Part shown: positions 19,552 to 28,468 of the stretch, in pieces
Position numbering within the stretch: position 1 is the stretch's first letter
How the letters are laid out: each line of letters begins with the position of its first letter
Origin: Azospirillum agricola
GTDB taxonomy: Bacteria > Pseudomonadota > Alphaproteobacteria > Azospirillales > Azospirillaceae
Assembly (NCBI RefSeq): GCF_017876095.1
Contig: NZ_JAGINM010000007.1
Location: 248,001 to 312,000, forward strand
Direction of reading: 5' to 3'
DNA length: 64,000 bases
Program-made: the position numbers and the translations under genes
Notes under the pieces: generated by a model
Told to the model about the DNA's origin: nothing
What the model saw: the letters and a program-made list of their open reading frames with translations, nothing else
Database searches by the model: none

Positions 19552-20526
19552 GTGGGCGGCCGTGTGCCGATGGAGGCCCGTCTGTCCATCGCCGCCCGTC
19601 TTGCCCGAGGCGACCGCCGGGTGGAGGGCGACGCCCCCTCCGTCGCGGCGGACGTCGCGGCCAATCCGGCCAAGCTGCCGGAACTGTTCGCCTGTCTGTT
19701 CGACGGCGATCCCAGCGTGCGCATGCGCGCGGCGGATTCGCTGGAGCGGATGTCGCGCGGCAACGGGGCGTGGCTCGATCCCTACGCCGAGCCTCTGCTG
19801 ACCGACGCCGTCGCCATCGAGCAGGCCGAGGTGCGCTGGCACATCGCGCGGATCCTGCCGCGCCTGACGCTGGACGGCGGGCAGCGCCACCGCGCCGCCA
19901 TCCTGCTGGCCGACTGGTTCGAGAACAGCCCGAGCCGCATCGTCCAGACCAGCGCCTTGCAGGCGGTCGTCGATCTCGCCGACCAGGACGGCGATCTGCG
20001 CGCGACCGCGGCGGAGATGCTGGGCCGCGCGCTGCGGTCGGATGTGCCGTCGCTGGCCGCCCGTGCCCAACGCATCCTGAAGCCCTTCGAGGTGGACGAG
20101 GCGACGCTGACCGCCGCGCTGGCGCCGCGCGACCACGGCGGGCTGACCCTCTCGGTGTTGCCCGGCCGGCTGGCGGTGGCGCAGGTGCCGCCGGGCCAGG
20201 GGCTGCCCTCCTGGCTCGACTGGAGCGACCCGCTGGTCGGGGCGACGCGGACGGGGGAAGGGCTGTCGATCCTCTGCCGCGAGGACCGCGTGCCGGAGGA
20301 CGTGAAGGCCGAACGCGGCTGGCGGGCCTTCAAGGTCGAAGGCCCGCTCGACGTCTCGCTGTTCGGTGTCCTGGCGCGCATCGCCGTGCCGCTGGCGCAG
20401 GCGCATGTGCCGATCTTCGCAATGTCGACCTACGACACCGACTACGTGCTGGTGCGCGCCGACGATCTCGACAAGGCGGCCGAGGTGCTGGCGCTGAGCT
20501 GCACGGTGCTGCGCGGCGACGGCTGA
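19552..20526 (+). CDS. HEAT-repeat/ACT-domain fusion protein
   Basis: A 324-residue protein that joins two parts usually seen apart. Residues about 1-185 are helical HEAT-like repeats (DGDPSVRMRAADSLERMSR, IEQAEVRWHIARILPRL). Residues about 195-324 resemble stand-alone CASTOR-like double-ACT proteins (LSVLPGRLAVAQVP, EDVKAERGWRAFKVEG, PIFAMSTYDTDYVLV), a fold that binds small ligands such as amino acids. A GTG at 19552 follows GGGGGAAGG; an ATG at 19570 is an alternative. It begins 59 bases after mfd. A ligand-sensing scaffold is a reasonable guess but nothing more. Confidence 0.8.
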   Translation: MGGRVPMEARLSIAARLARGDRRVEGDAPSVAADVAANPAKLPELFACLFDGDPSVRMRAADSLERMSRGNGAWLDPYAEPLLTDAVAIEQAEVRWHIARILPRLTLDGGQRHRAAILLADWFENSPSRIVQTSALQAVVDLADQDGDLRATAAEMLGRALRSDVPSLAARAQRILKPFEVDEATLTAALAPRDHGGLTLSVLPGRLAVAQVPPGQGLPSWLDWSDPLVGATRTGEGLSILCREDRVPEDVKAERGWRAFKVEGPLDVSLFGVLARIAVPLAQAHVPIFAMSTYDTDYVLVRADDLDKAAEVLALSCTVLRGDG

Positions 20527-20545
20527 GGCGGGCGGCGGGACGAGG

Positions 20546-21028
20546 TCAACGGGGGAGGGTGGTGGCGCCGGTCCAGTTGGTCGGCTCCAGCCCCGTTCGC
20601 GGCAGGTACGGGTTGCCCGTGGCGGTGCCGCTGCCCATGGAGATCATGCGGTCGGTGCTGTCGGTCATCGGCAGGGCGGCGAACTGGGTGGGCGTCATGC
20701 CGACGAGGATCACCGCCTGCCGGTTGGGGGCGTAGCGCAGATCGGCGGTGTTGACCGTGGTCTTGCGCGCGGTCGGGTACATCGGCGAGCCCGTGCCGAC
20801 GATGACCTGCTGGATCCGGTTGTCCGGAGTCACCACGAGATCGTCGACGCTGCCCAGCGTGCGCGTCCCGTCGGCCGACTGCACGCTCAGCCCGACCAGT
20901 TGCAGGGGCGACAGGGTGGAGACGTCCTGCGCCGTCGTCGCCGGGCCGGTCTGGGCGCAGGCGCCCAGCGCCAGCACCGCGCCGGCCGACAGAAGGGTGA
21001 GGACGGAGCGTTTCGGGGAGCGGTTCAT
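20546..21028 (-). CDS. PRC-barrel-like lipoprotein
   Basis: A 160-residue exported protein with a lipoprotein signal (LALGAC, cysteine at about residue 24). A PRC-barrel-like segment follows (LVGLSVQSADGTRTLGSVDDLVVTPDNRIQQVIVG) and a less ordered tail. PRC barrels occur in alphaproteobacterial envelope proteins without settled function. The ATG at 21028 is chosen because it begins the signal peptide; upstream in-frame codons look non-coding. It converges with the HEAT-ACT gene, stops 20 bases apart. Confidence 0.75.
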   Translation of the reverse strand: MNRSPKRSVLTLLSAGAVLALGACAQTGPATTAQDVSTLSPLQLVGLSVQSADGTRTLGSVDDLVVTPDNRIQQVIVGTGSPMYPTARKTTVNTADLRYAPNRQAVILVGMTPTQFAALPMTDSTDRMISMGSGTATGNPYLPRTGLEPTNWTGATTLPR

Positions 21029-21138
21029 GGGATCGGGCCTCGCTGCTGGTGGCGCGCGGATTGGGGGTCCGCTTGGACTAGGCAACAGCGGAGGCGGGAG
21101 GTTGGCCGTGCCACTCCGAAGGAGGTCTCCCAAAGAGA

Positions 21139-21180
21139 GGCGGGAGGCGGAGGATGGGCCATCGCCCTCCGCCTCCCGCC
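21139..21180 (-). terminator. Probable terminator of the RTX gene
   Basis: A perfect 15-bp stem (21139-21153 with 21166-21180) lies 18 bases beyond the RTX stop codon. On the minus strand it is followed by the T-rich TCTCTTT. Its position between two same-strand genes fits a transcription end for the RTX gene. Confidence 0.6.
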
Positions 21181-21197
21181 GTCAGGTTGCCTTTGGA

Positions 21198-21878
21198 CTA
21201 CACGAAGAAGAAGTCATGCCCGGCGGACAAGCCGGTCTGGTCCACGGTCAGATGCGAGCCGTCGTAGAAGGAGAAGATCGTCGAGCTTCCGGACGTCGTC
21301 ATGGTCATCTGCGACGCGGTGTAGCCGCTGAACTCGATGCGGTCGATCCCCTTCTCGAAATACTGGATCTGGTCGTTGCCGAAGCCGCCGGCTGCCTGTT
21401 CCATGATGAAGCGGTCGAGCGTGCCGTCCATGTAGCTGACCATCGTGTCGTTGCCGGTGCCGGGCTGGAACACGTCGCTGCCGTCGTCGCGCAGCGTGTC
21501 GATCAGGTAGTCGTCGCCGGCGCCGCCGATCATGGTGTCGTTGCCGCGGCCGCCCTTGATGGTGTCGTTCATGATGCCGCCGTCGAGCCAGTCGTTGCCC
21601 GCCCCGCCGAACAGCTGGTCGTTGCCCTGGTCGCCCCACATCATGTCGTCGCCGGCTTCGTTGCCGTAGGGGTCGCCCAGCCAGTCGTTGCCGTCGCCGC
21701 CGTGCAGCGAGTCGTTGCCGAGGCCGCCGATCAGCGAATCGTTGCCGCGCTCGCCATACATCAGATCGTTGCCGGCACCGCCATCGAGTCGGTCATGACC
21801 ATCCATTCCGTGGATGAGGTCGCCGTTCGCCGTGCCGGTGATGGTGTCGTTGGTGGCTTTTCCCCAGAAGGTCGACAT
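21198..21878 (-). CDS. RTX-type calcium-binding secreted protein
   Basis: A 226-residue protein without an N-terminal signal peptide. Residues about 10-145 hold roughly a dozen RTX nonapeptides of the form GGxGNDxL (GGAGNDLMYG, GGLGNDSLHG, GGRGNDTMIG). RTX repeats fold into a calcium-bound beta roll and are hallmarks of type I secretion substrates. The last 80 residues form a conserved-looking C-terminal domain that ends GHDFFFV, a plausible C-terminal export signal. No protease or lipase domain is present, so the role is unknown. The ATG at 21878 follows GAGGAG. A repeat-rich AT region lies upstream. Confidence 0.85.
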   Translation of the reverse strand: MSTFWGKATNDTITGTANGDLIHGMDGHDRLDGGAGNDLMYGERGNDSLIGGLGNDSLHGGDGNDWLGDPYGNEAGDDMMWGDQGNDQLFGGAGNDWLDGGIMNDTIKGGRGNDTMIGGAGDDYLIDTLRDDGSDVFQPGTGNDTMVSYMDGTLDRFIMEQAAGGFGNDQIQYFEKGIDRIEFSGYTASQMTMTTSGSSTIFSFYDGSHLTVDQTGLSAGHDFFFV

Positions 21879-21970
21879 AGCGCGTCTCCTCGATTGCGTT
21901 AACGGAATATTAACCGCAATCGAGGGGGAGGGAGAAATAGGAAAAGGAGGCAATACTCTCGGCATTTGAG

Positions 21971-22079
21971 TAATATCACATATCAACCCATTTTTAATGA
22001 TCTGTGATATTAAAATGGTTCTGAATTCGAAATTATTTCTCTTGAGAAATAGGCTATCTGTGATTTTTCTGTGACATCA
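21971..22079. promoter_or_regulatory. AT-rich repeat-bearing region upstream of the RTX gene
   Basis: TAATATCACA (21971-21980) and its exact reverse complement (22003-22012) form an inverted repeat. TCTGTGATATTA (22001), TCTGTGATTTTT (22057) and TCTGTGACATCA (22068) form a degenerate direct-repeat series. The stretch is far richer in A/T than its surroundings. It lies about 90-200 bases upstream of the RTX start and looks like a binding region for a regulator or nucleoid protein. Confidence 0.5.
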
Positions 22080-22153
22080 ATACTTGTTCATGTCGAGGTT
22101 TGTTTTGGAATTCGCCCCTCCCCAACGTTCGTCAGGGAGGGGCGGGGTGCTTC

Positions 22154-22342
22154 TCACGCGGTGGTCGGGTTCGGCATGCCGGGCATCGGCTCGTCGGCCG
22201 GCGGCGGCATTTCCGGGGGGACATCCGGGTTGGGTGGCACCGGATAGGGCTCGGGGGTTGTCGGCCGATCGGGCTGCGGCGTGGACGGGGTGGCCGGCGC
22301 CGGGATCTCGCCGGGGTTGGCCGGCTTCTGCGGGTCGGGCAT
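22154..22342 (-). CDS. Small proline-rich protein
   Basis: A 62-residue protein of which about 24 residues are proline, starting MPDPQKPANPGEIP and ending MPGMPNPTTA. It has no signal peptide or membrane span. AAGGAGAG precedes the ATG at good spacing, which supports translation. Short proline-rich proteins of this style recur in alphaproteobacteria without known function. The hairpin CGCCCCTCCC/GGGAGGGGCG (22113-22144) lies just after its stop. Confidence 0.6.
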   Translation of the reverse strand: MPDPQKPANPGEIPAPATPSTPQPDRPTTPEPYPVPPNPDVPPEMPPPADEPMPGMPNPTTA

Positions 22343-22415
22343 GGGCTGTCTCTCCTTGGCTCTGGCTCTGGTCGGCTCGGTTCTGGCGGTCATCCAACGC
22401 GATCGCCGGAGCCGT

Positions 22416-22580
22416 TCACTCGGCGGAACGTTCGATCGCCCGCCCGCCGGCCTTGATGTCCTGCCCGGCCCCCTCGACGGTGTTGCAGCCCGTGAGCAGG
22501 GCCGCGAAGGCGACGACGAAGCTGATGAGCACCACCTCACGCACGGGAAGCTGAATCGCACGGGTCGTTGCACGGGGCAT
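22416..22580 (-). CDS. Entericidin-like small lipoprotein
   Basis: A 54-residue protein with a basic N-terminus, a hydrophobic segment and a lipobox (ALLTGC, cysteine at residue 34). The short mature peptide CNTVEGAGQDIKAGGRAIERSAE closely follows the entericidin A/B pattern. Entericidins are small membrane lipoproteins; in E. coli they form an antidote/toxin pair linked to stationary phase. Only one copy is here. AGGAGA precedes the ATG at 22580. It lies 73 bases before the proline-rich gene on the same strand. Confidence 0.85.
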   Translation of the reverse strand: MPRATTRAIQLPVREVVLISFVVAFAALLTGCNTVEGAGQDIKAGGRAIERSAE

Positions 22581-22814
22581 GGTCGTCTCCTTTGCGAGCG
22601 GATGGAGCGGGCAGGGGGTTCGTCTGTTCAACGGCGCGCGGACGGGCTTGGTTCCACGGCGCCATGCGTGGAGCGCAACCGTCCATTCGGTGCGGCTCAG
22701 CGCTCTTGACGCGGTACGCCGGGCGGTCAAGATGACCGGCTTTTCGACAGCCTGCCCAGTTTTCGATCACCGCCCGTTCAGCCGCCACCCGTCAACAGAC
22801 CGCGTGTGACCATC

Positions 22815-24161
22815 ATGACCTCCGTCGCCCTGTCCCAGTCCGAGCGCCTGCGCGGCCATGTCGGCGAACTGCTGCGGCTGGCGGCCCCGGTCATCGTCTC
22901 GCGCGCCGGGCTGATGGTGATGATGGCGGTCGACACCGCGATCGTCGGCCGCTACGCCGCGCAGGAGCTGGCCTATTACGGGTTGGCGCATCTGCCGGCC
23001 AACATCATGGTCGGCACCGGCGTCGGGCTGCTGATGGGCACGGTGATGATCACCGCCCACGCGCTGGGCGCCGGGAACGAGGCGGAGTGCGGGCGGGCGT
23101 GGCGCCGCTCGATTCCCTACGCCCTGCTGCTGGGCGTGCTCTTCGCGCTGATCTCGCTGCTGGGGGCGCCGCTGTTCCGGCTGGGCGGCCAGACCGAGGA
23201 TCTGGCGCGGGGCGGCGGGGCCGTGCTCGCCGTGCTCGGGCTCGGCTCGCCGGGGATGATGCTCTACATCACCACCGGCTTCTTCCTGGAGGGCATCAAG
23301 CGGCCGATCCCCGGCATGGTGGCGATGGTGCTGGGCAACATCGTCAACGGGCTGTTGGCCTGGGCGCTGGTCTGGGGGCATCTCGGCTTTCCCGCCATGG
23401 GGGCGGTCGGGTCGGCCTGGGCGACAACGGCCGTGCGCTGGGCGATGGGGATCGGGCTGGTCGCCTACGCCTGGTGGATGAGCGACCACGCCCGCTGGCA
23501 CGTCCGCGTTCCGGTGAAGGACTGGTGGTCGGGCGCGGCGAAACAGCGTCATCTCGGCTACGCCGCCGGGACCAGCATCGGCGTCGAGAGCGGCGCCTTC
23601 GCGGCGCTCGGGCTGTTCGCCGGCATGATCTCGCCGCTCGCGCTCGGCGCCTACACGGTCGGGCTGAACCTGATCGCGCTGCCCTTCATGGCGGCGGTCG
23701 GGCTGGCCTCGGCGACGGCGGTTCGGGTCGGTGTCGCCTACGGGCAAGGCGACCGCCGCGACATGGCGATGGCCGGCTGGACCGGTCTGGCCGTCACCAG
23801 CGCCATCCTGGCGGTGGTCGGCGTGCTCTACCGGCTGCTGCCCGAGACCATCGGCGCCATCTACACCACCGACGAGAACCTGCTGGCCGCCGTGGCGCCG
23901 CTGATCGCCTTCGGCGCCTGGATCCTGATCGCCGACGGCGGGCAGACGGTGATGGCCAACGCGCTGCGCGGCCGTCACGACGCCTGGGTGCCGACGGCGC
24001 TGCATTTCGTGTCCTACGCCGTGGTGATGATTCCCGTGTCCGCCCTGCTCGTGTTCGGGCTGGATCGGGGCGCGCGCGGGCTTTTCGAGGGCATTCTGAT
24101 CGCCAGTGTGGTATCCGTCAGCGTTCTTTCGCTGCGCTTCGCGCATCTGAGCCGCCGCTGA
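22815..24161 (+). CDS. MATE-family multidrug efflux transporter
   Basis: A 448-residue integral membrane protein with twelve predicted spans and the twofold MATE architecture. Recognisable blocks are LLRLAAPVIVSRAGLMVMMAVDTAIVG in the first half and a similar GYAAGTSIGVESGAFAALGLFAG in the second. MATE proteins export cationic drugs in exchange for Na+ or H+. The ATG at 22815 is taken as start; a GTG three codons earlier is possible, and neither has a strong ribosome-binding site. It diverges from the entericidin gene across about 230 bases in which I see no other gene. Confidence 0.9.
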   Translation: MTSVALSQSERLRGHVGELLRLAAPVIVSRAGLMVMMAVDTAIVGRYAAQELAYYGLAHLPANIMVGTGVGLLMGTVMITAHALGAGNEAECGRAWRRSIPYALLLGVLFALISLLGAPLFRLGGQTEDLARGGGAVLAVLGLGSPGMMLYITTGFFLEGIKRPIPGMVAMVLGNIVNGLLAWALVWGHLGFPAMGAVGSAWATTAVRWAMGIGLVAYAWWMSDHARWHVRVPVKDWWSGAAKQRHLGYAAGTSIGVESGAFAALGLFAGMISPLALGAYTVGLNLIALPFMAAVGLASATAVRVGVAYGQGDRRDMAMAGWTGLAVTSAILAVVGVLYRLLPETIGAIYTTDENLLAAVAPLIAFGAWILIADGGQTVMANALRGRHDAWVPTALHFVSYAVVMIPVSALLVFGLDRGARGLFEGILIASVVSVSVLSLRFAHLSRR

Positions 24162-24203
24162 CCGGCCGGGGTGCTCCCCGGCGCCGGAAAACGGCCCCAG
24201 GCG

Positions 24204-24232
24204 TTGTGTGCATATGCGAAAGCTGGTATATT
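24204..24232 (+). promoter_or_regulatory. Candidate gyrA promoter
   Basis: TTGTGT (24204-24209), a 17-base spacer and TATATT (24227-24232) form a good sigma-70-like promoter about 80 bases before the gyrA start. It stands out as an AT-rich patch between GC-rich genes. Confidence 0.5.
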
Positions 24233-24313
24233 TCCAGGTGTTAACCTTCGGCCCGCAGGGCCAGCGCCATCGCGGTCCCGCGGCGGCGCCGACCGAAGAA
24301 TGAGTGTCCCTGC

Positions 24314-27097
24314 TTGAGCAACGCGCCCCTTCCTCCCGCCTCCGACATCGCGCCGATCAACATCGAAGACGAGATGCGGAAATCGTATCTCGACTACGCG
24401 ATGAGCGTGATCGTGAGCCGCGCTCTGCCCGACGTCCGCGACGGGCTGAAGCCGGTTCATCGGCGCATCCTCTACGCGATGAAGGAGGGCGGGTACGACT
24501 CGACCAAGCCCTACAAGAAGTCGGCGCGCATCGTCGGCGACGTGATGGGTAAATACCACCCGCACGGCGACAGCGCGATCTACGACGCCATGGTCCGCAT
24601 GGCGCAGGACTTCTCGATGCGGCTGCCGCTGATCGACGGCCAGGGCAACTTCGGCTCGATGGACGGCGACCCGGCGGCGGCGATGCGCTACACCGAGGCG
24701 CGGCTCGCCAAGTCGGCCGAGGCGCTGCTCGACGACATCGACAAGGACACCATCGACTTCCAGGCGAGCTACGACGATTCGGGCCGCGAGCCGACGGTCG
24801 TCCCGGCGCGCTTCCCCAACATCCTGGTCAACGGCGCCGGCGGCATCGCCGTCGGCATGGCGACCAACATCCCGCCCCACAATCTGGGCGAGGTGATCGA
24901 CGCCTGCTGCGCCTACATCGACGACAACGACATCACGCTCGACGAGCTGATGGAGCATGTGCCCGGTCCCGACTTTCCGACGGGCGGCCTGATCCTCGGC
25001 CGTTCGGGCAGCCGTTCGGGCTTGCAGACCGGGCGCGGCTCGGTCGTGCTGCGCGCGAAGACCGACATCGAGGAGATCCGCAAGGACCGCTTCGCCATCG
25101 TCGCCACCGAGATTCCCTATCAGGTCAACAAGGCCAAGCTGATGGAGCGCATCGGCGAGGTCGTCAACGACAAGACCATCGAGGGCATCGCCGACCTGCG
25201 CGACGAATCCGACCGCGACGGCGTGCGCGTGGTGGTCGAGCTGAAGCGCGACGCGGTGCCCGAGGTGGTGCTGGCCCAGCTGTTCCGCCACACCCAGCTC
25301 CAGACCTCGTTCGGCGTCAACATGCTGGCGCTGCGCGGCGGGCGCCCCGAACTGTTGAATCTCAAGCAGATCATCGAGGCCTTCGTCCAGTTCCGCGAGC
25401 AGGTCATCACCCGGCGGACCGAGTTCCTGCTGGGCAAGGCGCGCGAGCGGGCGCACACCTTGGTCGGCCTCGCCGTCGCCGTCGCCAACCTCGACGCGAT
25501 GATCCAGCTGATCCGCAGCGCCCCCGATCCGGTGTGGGCGCGCGAGACCATCATGGAGCGCGAGTGGCCGGTGCACGACGTCGGCCCGCTGATCGAGCTG
25601 ATCGACGAGCCGGGCCGCGGCGTCAGCGAGCAAGGCACCTACCGCCTGTCCGACCAGCAGGCCCGCGCCATCCTCGATCTGCGCCTGCACCGGCTGACCG
25701 GGCTGGAGCGCGACAAGATCGGCGCCGAACTGACGGACGTCACCGACCAGATCGCCGATTTCCTGGCGACGCTCGCCAACCGGCCGAAGCTGCTGGGCAT
25801 CCTGCGCGACGAACTCGTCGAGATGAAGGAGCGCTTCGGCAACCCGCGCCGCACCGAGATCCAGGAGCTGGAGTTCGAGGCCGACATCGAGGACCTGATC
25901 CAGCGCGAGGACATGGTCGTCACCGTCAGCCAGTCGGGCTACGTGAAGCGGGTGCCGCTCTCGACCTACCGGTCGCAGAAGCGCGGCGGCAAGGGCCGGG
26001 CCGGCATGTCGATGAAGGCGGAGGACGCGGTCAGCGACCTGTTCGTCGCCAACACCCACACGCCGCTGCTGCTCTTCTCGAACCGCGGCATGGTCTACAA
26101 GCTGAAGGTCTACCGGCTGCCGCTCGGCAACCCGCAGGCGCGCGGCAAGGCCTTCGTGAATTTGCTGCCGCTGATCGACGGCGAGACCATCACCACCGTG
26201 CTGCCGCTGCCCGAGGACGAGGCGACCTGGGCCGACCTGCACGTCGTCTTCGCGACGTCGAGGGGCAACGTGCGGCGCAACCGCATGTCCGACTTCGCCA
26301 ACATCCGCTCCAACGGCCTGATCGCCATGAAGCTGGAGGAGGAGGGCGAACGGCTGATCGCGGTGCGCACCTGCTCCGAGACCGACGACGTGCTGCTGGC
26401 GACCAGCGGCGGCAAATGCATCCGCTTCCAGGTCGACGACGTGCGCGTTTTCGCCGGCCGCACCTCGACCGGCGTGCGCGGCATCAAGCTGGCCGACGGG
26501 GACGAGGTCGTCTCCATGTCGATGCTCGACCACGTCGAGGCGTCGGCGGAGGAGCGCGCCGCCTTCTTCAAGATGCGCCGCGAGGAAGGCGTCGAGATGG
26601 AGGGCGAGGCGGCCCCCGAGGCCGAGGAGGTTTCGGCCGAGGCGGTCACCCTGTCGCCGGAGCGCTATGAGGAGTTGAAGCGGCGCGAGCAGTACATCCT
26701 GACCGTGTCGGACAAGGGGTACGGCAAGCGCTCCTCCTCCTACGAATACCGGGTGGCCGGCCGTGGCGGCCAGGGCATCTGGAACATGGAGATGGGCGAG
26801 CGCAACGGCTCGATCGTCGCCACCTTCCCGGTGGAGGCGAGCCATCAGGTGATGATGGTGACCAACGGCGGTCAGGTGATCCGCATGCCGCTGCACGACG
26901 TGCGGGTGGCGGGCCGAAAGACGCTGGGCGTCACGCTGTTCCGCGTGGGGGCGGAGGAGCGGGTGGTGTCTGTGGCCTCCATCGCCGAGGACGAGGCGGA
27001 GAACGGCCAGGGCGGCGACATCGACGCGTCGATGGATGGCGCTCCGGATGGTCAGACCGACGGCGCCGGCGGTTCCGCCGGTGAATCGAACGAGTAA
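24314..27097 (+). CDS. gyrA: DNA gyrase subunit A
   Basis: A 927-residue subunit that breaks and rejoins DNA during ATP-driven negative supercoiling. The catalytic tyrosine is Tyr126 in AAMRYTEAR. The quinolone-determining region reads [17 protein letters not shown], with Ser87 and Asp91 matching the sensitive E. coli residues Ser83 and Asp87. The C-terminal domain contains a GyrA-box variant, QKRGGKG, which separates it from ParC, and an acidic insert and tail. The frame starts at TTG 24314 and the N-terminus matches the family. coaD follows 25 bases later. Confidence 0.97.
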   Translation: MSNAPLPPASDIAPINIEDEMRKSYLDYAMSVIVSRALPDVRDGLKPVHRRILYAMKEGGYDSTKPYKKSARIVGDVMGKYHPHGDSAIYDAMVRMAQDFSMRLPLIDGQGNFGSMDGDPAAAMRYTEARLAKSAEALLDDIDKDTIDFQASYDDSGREPTVVPARFPNILVNGAGGIAVGMATNIPPHNLGEVIDACCAYIDDNDITLDELMEHVPGPDFPTGGLILGRSGSRSGLQTGRGSVVLRAKTDIEEIRKDRFAIVATEIPYQVNKAKLMERIGEVVNDKTIEGIADLRDESDRDGVRVVVELKRDAVPEVVLAQLFRHTQLQTSFGVNMLALRGGRPELLNLKQIIEAFVQFREQVITRRTEFLLGKARERAHTLVGLAVAVANLDAMIQLIRSAPDPVWARETIMEREWPVHDVGPLIELIDEPGRGVSEQGTYRLSDQQARAILDLRLHRLTGLERDKIGAELTDVTDQIADFLATLANRPKLLGILRDELVEMKERFGNPRRTEIQELEFEADIEDLIQREDMVVTVSQSGYVKRVPLSTYRSQKRGGKGRAGMSMKAEDAVSDLFVANTHTPLLLFSNRGMVYKLKVYRLPLGNPQARGKAFVNLLPLIDGETITTVLPLPEDEATWADLHVVFATSRGNVRRNRMSDFANIRSNGLIAMKLEEEGERLIAVRTCSETDDVLLATSGGKCIRFQVDDVRVFAGRTSTGVRGIKLADGDEVVSMSMLDHVEASAEERAAFFKMRREEGVEMEGEAAPEAEEVSAEAVTLSPERYEELKRREQYILTVSDKGYGKRSSSYEYRVAGRGGQGIWNMEMGERNGSIVATFPVEASHQVMMVTNGGQVIRMPLHDVRVAGRKTLGVTLFRVGAEERVVSVASIAEDEAENGQGGDIDASMDGAPDGQTDGAGGSAGESNE

Positions 27098-27122
27098 CGG
27101 CAGGGCGGAGAGGGGAACTCCC

Positions 27123-27689
27123 ATGGTGAGCAGCGTGTCCGAGACCAGCGGCAAGCGTCGGGTCGGTGTCTATCCCGGCACCTTCGACCCGATCACCAAC
27201 GGCCACATGGACATCATCCAGCGGGCGGCCCGTCAGGTCGATCACCTGATCATCGGCGTCGCCCGCAACGCCGGCAAGGGCCCCCTCTACTCGACCGACG
27301 AGCGGGTGGAGATGGTGCGGGAGGATGTGGCGGGTGTGAACCACGGCGCCAGCATCGAGGTCCGTGCCTTCGATACGCTGCTGATGCATTTCGCCATCGA
27401 AATGAACGCCAGCGTCATAATCCGGGGCCTGCGCGCCGTCTCGGACTTCGAGTACGAGTTCCAGATGGCGGGGATGAACGCGCGGCTGAATCCGAAGGTC
27501 GAGACGATCTTCCTGATGTCGTCGGAAAAGCACCAGTTCATCTCCTCACGCTTCGTGAAGGAGATCGGGCGTCTGGGCGGCGACATCCGCCATTTCGTCT
27601 CGCCGCGCGTGGCCGAACGTCTGACCCAGCGTTTCGCTCTGGATGCCGGGAGCGACGGCGATTCCAGCAAGGTCCAGACTCTTTCGTGA
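27123..27689 (+). CDS. coaD: Phosphopantetheine adenylyltransferase
   Basis: A 188-residue nucleotidyltransferase that joins 4'-phosphopantetheine and ATP to dephospho-CoA, the fourth step of coenzyme A synthesis. It has the TxGH-type motif as GTFDPITNGH (His28), RGLRAVSDFEYEFQMA, and the C-terminal ISSRFVKEIGRLGGD. It is about 20-25 residues longer than E. coli CoaD through short N- and C-terminal tails. The ATG at 27123 follows GGAGAGGGGAA. It is probably cotranscribed with gyrA. Confidence 0.95.
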   Translation: MVSSVSETSGKRRVGVYPGTFDPITNGHMDIIQRAARQVDHLIIGVARNAGKGPLYSTDERVEMVREDVAGVNHGASIEVRAFDTLLMHFAIEMNASVIIRGLRAVSDFEYEFQMAGMNARLNPKVETIFLMSSEKHQFISSRFVKEIGRLGGDIRHFVSPRVAERLTQRFALDAGSDGDSSKVQTLS

Positions 27690-27750
27690 GGTTGTTCGGT
27701 CGGTTTGCCGGAGCGCGCCGATTTCTTGAATGCCATCGTGAACACGATGG

Positions 27751-27779
27751 TTGACCTTCCCGGCGCGTCTCCCTATGGT
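27751..27779 (+). promoter_or_regulatory. Promoter of the tRNA-Lys gene
   Basis: TTGACC (27751-27756) and TATGGT (27774-27779) are 17 bases apart, with the tRNA 58 bases downstream. The hairpin CCATCGTG-AA-CACGATGG (27733-27750) lies directly before it and may end the coaD transcript. Confidence 0.6.
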
Positions 27780-27837
27780 GCGCCCACCCGAGCGGGAGGC
27801 CGGTTTTCTTCCGGTTTTCCCGTCTCGCATGAGTTCC

Positions 27838-27913
27838 GATCCGGTAGCTCAGTTGGTAGAGCACGTGACTTTTAATCATGTGGCCGTGGGTTCGAATCCC
27901 ACCCGGATCACCA
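27838..27913 (+). tRNA. tRNA-Lys (anticodon TTT)
   Basis: A 76-base cloverleaf with encoded CCA. The acceptor stem is GATCCGG (27838-27844) with CCGGATC (27903-27909), discriminator A. The D arm is TAGCTCAGTTGGTAGAGCA, the anticodon arm CGTGA-CTTTTAA-TCATG gives TTT, and the T arm contains GGTTCGAATCC. All stems pair well. Confidence 0.98.
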
Positions 27914-27940
27914 AAATATCAAAGGCTTAGCGCTTGATTT

Positions 27941-27963
27941 GGCGGGAGTATCGAACTCCCGCC
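27941..27963. terminator. Hairpin downstream of tRNA-Lys
   Basis: A perfect 9-bp stem, GGCGGGAGT with ACTCCCGCC, closes a five-base loop 28 bases after the tRNA. There is no T-run, so its action as a terminator is uncertain. Confidence 0.4.
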
Positions 27964-28084
27964 ACTTCGCGTGTCAACCCACCTTTTCCCTGGGCGCGCT
28001 ATTGTTCCGGGTGCGGGACACCACCATTGTCCGGTTGCTGTACGATGTGGCGCCGCGGCGAGGTGGTGCGGACCACTTGGGCCA

Positions 28085-28468
28085 TCATTCTTTTCGCAGC
28101 GCATCCAGCAACGCCGCGTGCAGCGTCTCCGGTGAGCAGGGCATTTCCAGAAGCGTTCCACCGAACTCCCCAGCCCGCCAGCGTTGCAGCAGGCTGAAAT
28201 CCGCGGTGATCCCAATCCAGGGAACCCGGTATCCAAGATCGGTCTCCAAACGGCGTGCCAGCCGGTCGGCTGTGACTTGGTGGTCCGTCGGCGGAAGCAG
28301 CATAACGGACGGGCGCAGATGCGCCTCCTCCACAACCTTAAGAATATCTTCGAAGTTGTCCCCGGAAACAACCTCGGCTTCCCACGACTCGATCAATGCT
28401 TCGACGCCAAGACGCAAAATCGCGTTGTGCTCAAGGACCAGAACGGTCGTACCCTTCAGTGACTTCAC
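28085..28468 (-). CDS. Degenerate (pseudo-)receiver-domain protein
   Basis: A 127-residue stand-alone protein with the alternating strand/helix pattern of response-regulator receivers. The start TTVLVLEHNAILRLGVEALI and the end GTLLEMPCSPETLHAALLDAL are diagnostic. Key residues are lost: the phospho-acceptor Asp after the third strand is replaced in PSVMLLPPTD, the acidic pair is Glu-His, and the conserved Lys is replaced near EMP. Thr88 in GITAD is kept. It probably signals, if at all, through protein contacts. It sits alone between tRNA-Lys and the flagellar genes. Confidence 0.8.
   Translation of the reverse strand: MKSLKGTTVLVLEHNAILRLGVEALIESWEAEVVSGDNFEDILKVVEEAHLRPSVMLLPPTDHQVTADRLARRLETDLGYRVPWIGITADFSLLQRWRAGEFGGTLLEMPCSPETLHAALLDALRKE

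Noticed and set aside
21198..21878. Regular GC-rich repeats as a possible CRISPR array
   Set aside because: They encode RTX nonapeptides in frame; there are no identical repeats with unique spacers.
24014..27154. 1046-codon minus-strand frame opposite gyrA
   Set aside because: Antisense shadow; gyrA is certain on the plus strand.
27838..28084. tRNA-Lys as a possible integration site for a mobile element
   Set aside because: No integrase, no direct repeat of the tRNA 3' end and no change in base composition downstream.
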